64,000 bases of DNA from Isoetes taiwanensis (lineage: Eukaryota > Streptophyta > Lycopodiopsida > Isoetales > Isoetaceae). Each line of letters starts with the position of its first letter. The first letter of the stretch is position 1. Made by a program: the position numbers and the translations under genes. This document shows, piece by piece, positions 57,061 through 64,000 of this stretch. A model generated the notes under the pieces. The model ran no database searches and had not been told where the DNA came from. It saw only the letters and a program-made list of their open reading frames with translations. Location of the stretch: positions 62,001 to 126,000 of the forward strand of contig JAJEKV010000479.1 of the NCBI GenBank assembly GCA_021234155.1. Direction: 5' to 3'.

Positions 57061-58786
57061 TGATTTGGTAAACCTAGTTTAGTTACATTAAGATTTTTGT
57101 TATTTGCTACTTACAGGCAAGAGAATCATAACATGTGTGATCACTCACCAACATCAACTCTTTTCGTAGCACATTCTCTACGGGTCTTTCAAATGCCATT
57201 TAGAGCGTTTTTTGAAACCATAGTTCCTTGGCATTTAGGATGAAAAGTCAAAACATTCTCTAGAGCATTTTTAGAAGGCATGATTTCTTGGTGAGAAAAA
57301 TGACACCATAGATAAAAATCCCAACCCAACTACATTGTACATGATAATTTGATTTCCAAAATGCTAAACTTTGTGGCAAAACGTATATGCAATCAACCAC
57401 ATACACGAGAACTCATTTCAAAAACACTAAATTTTGTACCAAAACGTACTATTATATGCAATAAGGCCTTTCTCTAATGTAAGAGAAGTGAAATAAAAAG
57501 GACTATTTTTGAACTATTAGAAGAAACAAAAATGTTCTTGAGTTGACATGTTGAGAACACGTTTACCATTTGAAAAACCAAGCTTTACTTCAAAAGCTTT
57601 GTGCCTAATTGTGGACTTGACATGTTGAGAACACGTTTACCATTTGAAAAACCAAGCTTTACTTCAAAAGCTTTGTGCCTAATTGTGAACTTGTCTCATT
57701 TTCTATACTGTGATAAAAATACCCCCCCAGGCCTTATCCTTCCTTTTCTGCTTGTAACAATGGGATCAAATTTTTGTGTAAAACTTTGTTATAAACTTGG
57801 GCTGCTTAACAATGTCTTCGACCTAGACAATGTCAAGCTTTTTCTACCTATTTCTGCTTTAATTTGCACCAGAACTTGGTGCGGTTCTAAAAGCAATCCA
57901 TAGATGGAGCCTTCACACTCTCTATGTTGTTAATTTGTGTCTATCATGGCTGCTATTTTGCCATGAAATATTTGCCAATCCACTCAGTTGGATAGAAAAC
58001 AGATTCGTAGCATTATTGATTGCAAGATTGTTGTAATATTCAAAAGAAAGTCCACTGTATGTGGCAAAAAGAATAAGCTAGATCTGTGGCAGAATCATGG
58101 GAAATTTGTCAATCCATTCCTTTGCATCTTTGAATATGTGGCATGCTTCGGATTAGAATGGGTGTAAAACCAATGCTTTCATATACCGAGTACATTCTTA
58201 CGTTAAAGTAAGTATCATGCATTGCAAACCATGTGGCGGATGCATCTCTTAAATCATTTTGTTTCACGGTTGTTGCATGTCGGATACACCTTCAAGACTA
58301 AAATGACAATTTTTGAGTCAACAAAAGCAGATTATGATCACAAAACAGATCTTTTTCGGGATAACTACAACATTGAATGAAGATACGTGTGCCCATGGCA
58401 ATGATTATATTCAAGTAAGCTTCCATATGTGCGGGCCGCAAGACCCACAAAAGAACTTCATTAATGCGGATGAATGCAATTCCCGCAATCTCGCCAAAAA
58501 GATCAATTTCTTAGCATTGGGTATGCGATGATTACATAGCACAAAATCTGATGATGTTTCTATTAAATCAACCATGTTAGACCATGAAAATGATACAAAA
58601 AATGGTTATGAAGAGAAATAATCCACTGTCTGAGCAAGAAAGACAATCCACTGAATTTCAAATAGAGATGCAGATGTTGTCCTCTAAGGGGCCACCTCGA
58701 TCTACCATTGGGATATGTATTGGTGTTGCCAGCGTCTACCATTGAAATATGTATTGGTGTTGCCAGGATCTTCATTATCTACCATG
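57061..58786. other. Stretch with no recognised gene, with one tandem duplication
   Basis: AT-rich. A 68 bp block (GACATGTTGAGAACACGTTT...GCTTTGTGCCTAATTGTG) is duplicated in tandem at 57545 and 57618. A near-duplicate AGAATTTTCTAGAGCATTTTT-like phrase occurs around 57165 and 57255. A 100-codon frame at 57601-57903 is unidentified. A shorter pair (TACCATTGRRATATGTATTG then GTGTTGCCAG) at 58703 and 58736 precedes the kinase fragment. Confidence 0.5.
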
Positions 58787-58879
58787 ATTACTCTCAGAGA
58801 TGTGAATACAACAAATATCCTGGTTGATGAAAACTTTATTATTAAAGTAGCTGATTTTGGCCTCTCAAAAATGGGGCCA
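58787..58879 (+). pseudogene. Receptor-like kinase fragment (catalytic loop to DFG)
   Basis: The frame reads LRDVNTTNILVDENF, then IIKVADFGLSKMGP. This is the kinase catalytic loop and DFG motif in the form typical of plant CrRLK1L (FERONIA-type) receptor kinases (HRDVKTTNILLDENF...KVADFGLSKxGP), which sense cell-wall and peptide signals at the plasma membrane. The catalytic HRD is LRD, and the activation segment breaks down directly afterwards. Only about 31 codons remain, so it is a dead exon fragment, probably cargo of the minus-strand Helitron. Confidence 0.7.
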
Positions 58880-59363
58880 ATACTCTGGTGGTGGTGGTTG
58901 AAGTCTTAAGTCTAAGATTGGATATTAATCCTGCACCTCCCAGCAATAAGTAAACATAGGTAAACATACCAGAATTGGCCAAGGCAAAAATTGGAGAAGC
59001 TTGAACGAATAGTTCATCCAAAATTGAAAAGCAGCAACCCCGATGACGTCACATCTTAATTCAGCAACTTATCAAAGTCTTGGTGTGCTTCCTCCGGGTT
59101 GCCACGGTTGGCATACATACCAACCAGCCTAGTATTTCCTATATCAACATTAGTCCGAGTCCATAATGAAGTACCGCTCCCATGATTTGCCCGACTGAAT
59201 TGTTTTACGTTATGCTTCCGCATGCCTTTATGATTCTTGAAAATACTGTGTCGGAATGGCAGATTTAATACTTGCCACAACCGATTAATCCCAAACATCT
59301 TTACCTGTTTGCTTCAGCGATTGAGATGAAGGTTTATACTGGGATTGGGACTATTACTACACC

Positions 59364-60329
59364 TCAAGTAACTTGACGGTTTCGAAGGTGACAAAGATAG
59401 AAGCACCCGAAGCTTAAGCATCCGCTTTTTAGGTGACACCACCCTGTTGGAGGCATCCACTCAACACCATGCATAAGACATGCTTCGTCATAGCTTGCCC
59501 TAACAGCTGCTAGAAACAATGTGCTCCGAAAAAATCTAGTATTTCCATCATATGGTTCCCCATAGCGAGTTAATGACTTAACATCTGCTGCAGGCAGATC
59601 TCCTGCATATACACCAATTAAATCATCAGAAAAGACTATGCAAAGATTAGAACGAATGTATAAGGCAGCAGACAAACCAAACTCTTCATCAAAAGCAATG
59701 CAAAATCCCTTGAGTTCACGATCAGTTTCTCCATTCATGCGTAATGCAATCAGGTGGAAAAGAGTTTGCTCTCACTGCCATTGCGGCAAAAAATGCCCCT
59801 ATTTGTGCATCTGATGCCCTTTCTTTTTCTGGAATTTCTCCTTTCATTGCAAAAACGAATTAGCGAAGGTAAATTAAACACCAGACACACATGTCCAGCA
59901 ACCCAAATGTTGCCCTCGACTCTATCCATCAGTATGATCTTGACGAAAAAAGCTGGCACACCTGATCTTACTATAATGTCCAAAACCTTCGAGGCCTGAT
60001 CCTCTTCAAGTGGCTCTGTTTGCGCTGGCCCTGTGCAAACCTTCCCCTGCGCTTCCAACAGCAATGGATTGGGACCAACATTATTGAGCAAATATGCACC
60101 CTTTCCTTCTCGTTTGCCCTCCTTCACAACTGCCATATCCAAGTCATTCTTGTTCAACCTTCAAATTATCCAGCGTGATTGCAGTTTTGCTACCCATAAC
60201 AGAAGCCCAAGTTTTAGCTCGAGAAATTCTCTGAGGACATGAATAAGGTTTTGAACAAAGGAAGAAGCTGAAGGAACAAAAATAAGGATTTCGGCAAGAT
60301 GAAGCCATCGGCGCCATGGATATGGCCAT
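59364..60329 (-). pseudogene. Fragmented plastid TrpD-like (glycosyltransferase family 3) gene
   Basis: On the minus strand, a start at 60329 opens a Ser/Pro/Arg-rich leader (MAISMAPMASSCRNPYFC) like a chloroplast transit peptide. After a frameshift near 60150, the frame 60157-59750 gives KGAYLLNNVGPNPLLLEAQG, KVCTGPAQTEPLEEDQASKV and LDIIVRSG; intron-like sequence may follow. The frame 59738-59364 then gives FCIAFDEEFGLSAALYIRSN and TRYGEPYDGNTRFFRSTLFL, then AAVRASY and LMHGVEWMPPTGW. The arrangement resembles plant anthranilate-phosphoribosyltransferase-like (seed-maturation-like) proteins; this naming is from memory of the family and needs a search. It lies just inside a Helitron 5' end and includes the gene's own start, so it may be a captured 5' gene portion. 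Confidence 0.5.
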
Positions 60330-60539
60330 CGAAGAGCTTTGGTGAGATAAAATTGACCAGGCAAATCATAAAAAAGAGGAGGATGTCCCAAGCTTTGCCG
60401 GAGAGCTCATGAAAACTCATAACCCCTAAAGCATAAGTGATCCATGGCATAAATGATCGGGAGCTCACAAAGCTCAAAAAGCTTCTGCATACTCAGGAAG
60501 AAGATGAAGCCGAAAATAGAGAAAGAGAGAAAATTGCAG

Positions 60540-60672
60540 CGGAAAAGAAAAGAACCCTAGAAAAAAAAAACCCACTCGACCTTTAGATTAGGTTTGAAAG
60601 TGTGCCATCCAACTTAGGGCGCGGTGCACTACTTACACCAAAACATTATAATTATAATTATAATAATAATGT
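60540..60672 (-). mobile_element. Helitron 5' end on the minus strand, head to head with copy B
   Basis: The minus strand from about 60655 reads TTATAATGTTTTGGTGTAAG, then TAGTGCACCGCGCCCTA and AAGGTCGAGTGGG, the family 5' sequence (compare 13740 and 33794). The plus strand from about 60655 reads into copy B. The AT-rich junction (ATTATAATTATAATTATAAT) hides the exact border. The matching 3' end would be to the left, for example 53201 or 52876, with LINE-5 nested inside. Confidence 0.65.
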
Positions 60673-63123
60673 TTAAACCCTAGATCGGACGGCCCAGGTT
60701 TAAATATTAAGGGTCGAGATGCCTACGATTTTTTTCGGTCTTCTCGCTCTAGCTTAGGGATTCTTCGGCTATGGCGGTTCAGGGCAAGGTTTGCAACAGC
60801 CATGGCTAGACCTGATGCTATTTGACAAAAGTCCACCGCATTTGCACATTTTATCAAATGCCATGCTATAGGTGTGATGATGCCCTAAGGAGGCCGGAGC
60901 ATCTTAACCTCACAGGTGCCGTAAATTCTCTGTCTTTTTTTTCAAGCTCCTTCCTATGTAGGTAACCATTTGAATAGATGCAATACATGACTAAGATGGA
61001 CATCGTCTGCAATGCCAGAGCAAAGTGTTTCCACAGAACGATCTGCAAATATCTACGACATTTTCTTGAATGGCAGATCTTCATACGATGCATGGCTCAA
61101 TGCCGTCTCCTTACAGGCCCGTACTTTCTTTCTCCTCCTTCATTCCTTGCACCAAGTCATTTATTTTTATGGGCTTTGCAGATTGCTCAGATCGTTTCTT
61201 TGTAACTATGTTTCAGGCCTTTCTGAAAGGGTATTTTACTAACTCAGATCATCTGGCAGAAGTGTTTTTGCATATGGTTAAATCCTTCCCTGTTGGTGTG
61301 GATTCTCTGCACCCAATAGAACTCCTCTTCTCCCCTTATTTTCGAACACATTTTTCCTTTCCTTCTTCTTGTCAGATCGATTACGCGACAAAGCCATTTG
61401 TTGACCTACCTTTCCAACATTGCCTCTTCCCCGAACTTGCAAATTTAAACAAATTGCTCTCAAATCCAAGCAAATTGCTCTCATCTTTGTATCACGGAAG
61501 ATGGAAACCACCTAAGTTGCGATGATGCATTATTGAACATCATTGTGTTCACGGTGTTCTTTATATTCTTCAAAGCGGTTTTATTTTGCCGGATATGTCT
61601 TCCAACTTATTAGCATTATGTTTGATCTGAAAAAAAACCTTAATAGGCCTTTTTGTTGTATGGACCACCTAGGACAGGGAAATCCTACCTTGCAAAAATA
61701 GTGTCTACAAAAGCTGATTCAACATTTTTAGTCACCGGATATGCTTAGGAACTTAGAAATGGTTGGTCTGGTCTTGCCAATGGAAACCTGTCATGCAAAT
61801 GAGGACTTGATTAAAAGGCATGTGCAAATGGTATCTACGTTTTGTTTGACTTTGAATTTTTGTATGTCGGTTCGAATGAGATATTCAAGCTTCACATTCT
61901 TATAAAAGTGCATCGGATGAAGCATTAGTTTGTCAAGGTAAACTTGCATACGCTCACATTTTTACCAATGTGGTGCTTTCCACTTAGGCAACAAGCATGT
62001 CACTAGAAGAGTATGAATTTCGGGCTGAAAACCGGTGTTTTTGTAAAACATTATAATTCTAAAGACACTATGAATTGCAACTTTTATGTGCAATGTGGAA
62101 CCGACAATTTGAGAAGTTTTATTATTAGATTTGCCTTGCGGGACAATTTCCATTTAGCAAACAAGTAAACAACCAACACTAGAAAAGCAATGACTCGAGG
62201 ATTTTCCATTTGAATTCGTGTAAAGTCTTGATTTTTAAGGCGTAAATGACTTTACATGCTAATTTCTCTATGGATTTTTGTATGAAGACCTATATGTGAA
62301 TTTTCTTAAGCTAAAGATGCTTTGTTCTTAATTAGAGGCACATTTGAATATTTCAAAAATGTCTATAGTATAAGGGTTCTTTGCATTTCATGAGAATGAG
62401 AGTAAGAAGATTTTTAAATTGGTGTAAGTAGGTCTCTCAATCTCCGCATTGCATTGGCAAATATCATAAATAGCCTCATTATTCAAAAGGGCTGCGACAT
62501 CCGCATGTTCTAGCGAGGGAATGTGCGAGAAAGGGAACCGTTGTATGGTTCAATCATAAAGTTGGTAACTTTGTGGTGATGGATAAACAATAACAAGCTT
62601 AGACTTCTTGCCGGAATCCACGCAGAAAGATGTTTTCAAAGTGATGATCCAAGTCATGAGCAAGTTCTCCCATTAATGGAGTTAGAATCTCGATTACAAA
62701 ACCAAAGTTCAACCCATCATTAAGTATGGTAAGAAAATTTGTATCAAGTTAAGGATTACTTATTGTTCTAGGACAACTAATATTTTAACTGGTTACTATA
62801 ATGTATTCTATCTACCTACTATATATCTTACCTAAGGAAATTTTCCTTTACTAAATGGAGTGCATTAATACATACACTAGGCATATATTCAAAGTGTCAG
62901 CATGTCAAACAGTGTTGTAAGGTTGGCATCTCATTTTAACACAACCATCATAAGTACATCGAATAATGTAGAAGCTACTTGATACATTGTCCAATAGATA
63001 GGCACTGCAAACAAAAAGAGGGTAATTGAAGCTTTATAACAAACGTGACAGTCAATAAGAACTGTTCTGCGTTGCCATACAATATTAAAAAATACAACCC
63101 ACCGAAGGTGGGAATTTTTCTAG
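60660..63123 (+). mobile_element. Helitron copy B, uninterrupted paralogue of copy A
   Basis: Collinear with 29450-33793: the same CCTAGATCGGACGGCCCAGG and GGTCGAGATGCC start, the same cargo and the same VPS4 exon. It ends with hairpin CCCACCGAAGGTGGG (63098-63112), AATTTTT and an intact CTAG at 63120-63123. It lacks the nested 1838 bp Helitron; its empty site is A62129|T62130. It has small deletions relative to copy A (for example about 15 bp lost near 62897), so both copies have decayed independently. Confidence 0.85.
61631..61730 (+). pseudogene. VPS4/SKD1 exon fragment, copy B
   Basis: Same exon as in copy A: GCCTTTTTGTTG then TATGGACCACC encode AFLLYGPP, followed by RTGKSYLAKIVSTKAD. 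The upstream GKRKP part is degraded (ATCTGAAAAAAAACC), while the TAATAG replacing Trp-Arg is kept. The shared stops and the shared Gly-to-Arg change show that the damage predates duplication of the Helitron. Confidence 0.75.
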
Positions 63124-63157
63124 TTATAATATAAGATGATTGTACTAGCCCATTGTA

Positions 63158-63239
63158 TGGGTCCCATGACCTATTGGTCTTCGTGGACGTTAAAAAACTA
63201 TTCTATTCTATTCTATTCTATTCTATTCTATTCTATTAT
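63158..63239 (+). mobile_element. 3' stub of the (TTCTA)n LINE
   Basis: TGGGTCCCATGACC...TTGGTCTTCGTGGACGTTAA then (CTATT)n, about eight units, to 63239. It matches the last 60 bp of LINE-5 (TGGGTCCCATAGGCC...GGTCTCCGTGGACGATAA). It is an extreme 5' truncation inserted just downstream of Helitron copy B, with a longer tail than LINE-5 itself. Confidence 0.8.
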
Positions 63240-63693
63240 TATTCTTGTATTTGGATTTGGAATCAAAATGTCATATGTTATTGAACTTGGAGGCCTGTGT
63301 AAATGTATACTTTGCATTGGCTTGACATAGGGATTTTGCATGAAGATACCAGCTTTCAAATTTCTAAGGTGCATAAATATACATTCATTCTTGTGAATTC
63401 ATTCATTCATTCATTTGGATTTGGTTTCTCTTCATTTTTGTTGTCAAGAGTATCACTACATAGTTCAAAAATTATTTCTATATTCGAAATATATCATGTC
63501 TCCACTCCAAAATTCTAAGACCTTATATCGAAAAACTCAAATTGTAATCATGATTTCTCCATATTTCGAAGTGAAAAATATTTGACAGTACCTATTGTTA
63601 TTGTATAGGGGAATATTGTTGTTGCAACAGTACCTATTGTTATTATATTGGGGAATATTGTCGTTGCAAGAGGACAATACTTATTGCTGTTAA
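63240..63693. other. AT-rich stretch with no recognised gene
   Basis: Short frames only. A direct repeat of about 40 bp (ACAGTACCTATTGTTATTRTA then GGGGAATATTGT) occurs at about 63586 and 63629. No terminus or protein motif. Confidence 0.5.
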
Positions 63694-64000
63694 ATTGACG
63701 TTCCAAGTATTTATACGGTATACGTATAAATATACTGACACGTCACCCAGTAAAGGTACGCCACCATGGGGTACTGTAACCTAGGGGGTTGACCTAAAAG
63801 GGATTAAATTAATCATTAAGGATAATAACCTAAGATTAGGGAATTAATGTCTAAATGCTTTGGGAAGGCGCCACCTGGCCTAAATCGATTGGCCAGCATG
63901 GGGAATTCCAAATTGAGCCATCAACTTGACCCCTATCCTAATTGACCCCCCTAATCGACCAAGAGGAGTAGCAGTTGAGCGCCCACCTTTGCAAAGCGCC
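63694..64000 (+). mobile_element. Second LTR copy, plus strand, running off the window
   Basis: From TTGACGTTCC on, this matches the minus strand of 2690-3075 in order: ACTGACACGTCAC, AGTAAAGGTACG, CCATGGGGTA, GACCTAAAAGGGATTAAATT, CGATTGGCCAGCATGGG, GAGCGCC. The first bases (AATTGACG) differ from the TGTGACG start of the other copy. Only the first 300 bp of the LTR are in the window. Whether a full element follows cannot be seen. Confidence 0.75.

Noticed and set aside
1-64000. An autonomous Helitron (Rep/helicase) or Penelope/DIRS element
   Set aside because: No Rep HUH motif, helicase motifs, GIY-YIG or tyrosine-recombinase signature was found in any long frame; all long real frames are LINE reverse transcriptases.

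Overview
The window looks like a transposon-rich intergenic region of a land-plant nuclear genome. The evidence is an LTR with a primer-binding site for plant initiator tRNA-Met, plant L1-type LINEs with poly(A) tails, many Helitrons, and small pieces of typical plant genes (PPR, VPS4/SKD1, short-chain dehydrogenase, FERONIA-type receptor kinase, a plastid-targeted TrpD-like protein). The species cannot be fixed; a fern, lycophyte, bryophyte or gymnosperm would all fit. I see no intact, well-recognised host gene, no tRNA, rRNA or CRISPR, and no Helitron Rep/helicase ORF, so every Helitron here appears non-autonomous.

Layout. 1-1193: nothing recognised. 1194-3075: a minus-strand LTR retrotransposon remnant (LTR plus primer-binding site), inserted in the end of LINE-1 (3076-6680, minus). 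6664-7745: a GGCCACATTAA minisatellite, then a shorter tandem repeat. 8282-8731: a small unidentified ORF. 9046-22198: three Helitrons joined head to tail. The second is almost entirely a 1.7 kb polypurine tract; the third carries a dehydrogenase fragment and a 5'-inverted LINE-2 (17909-21422) with a 16 bp target duplication. 22199-24466: two or three units of another Helitron-like family. 24803-26873: a small ORF facing an unidentified, broken gene that is split by a TA-flanked foldback MITE and cut by a Helitron.

26874-36859: a second head-to-tail Helitron cluster with PPR and VPS4 fragments. One member (29450-33793) is split by an inverted copy of the polypurine Helitron, and its paralogue at 60660-63123 keeps the empty site. 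36860-41323: degenerate repeats ending in a Helitron 3' end. 41502-44369: LINE-3. 44590-45097: a LINE stub with a (TTTAC)n tail. 45341-47271: a tandem array with a tRNA-like pol III promoter in each unit. 47283-51258: decayed LINE-4. 51824-52166: a Harbinger transposase fragment. 52656-53229: three minus-strand Helitron 3' ends and a near-perfect CACTA-type hairpin MITE. 53306-57060: a GC-rich decayed LINE with a (TTCTA)n tail. 58787-60329: kinase and TrpD-like fragments, ending in two Helitron 5' ends head to head at about 60655. 63158-63239: a stub of the (TTCTA)n LINE. 63694-64000: a second copy of the LTR, in the opposite orientation.

The sequences interact mainly as nested insertions, and the order of several events can be read directly. 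Fourteen Helitron 3' ends were found, with hairpins whose paired bases change together.
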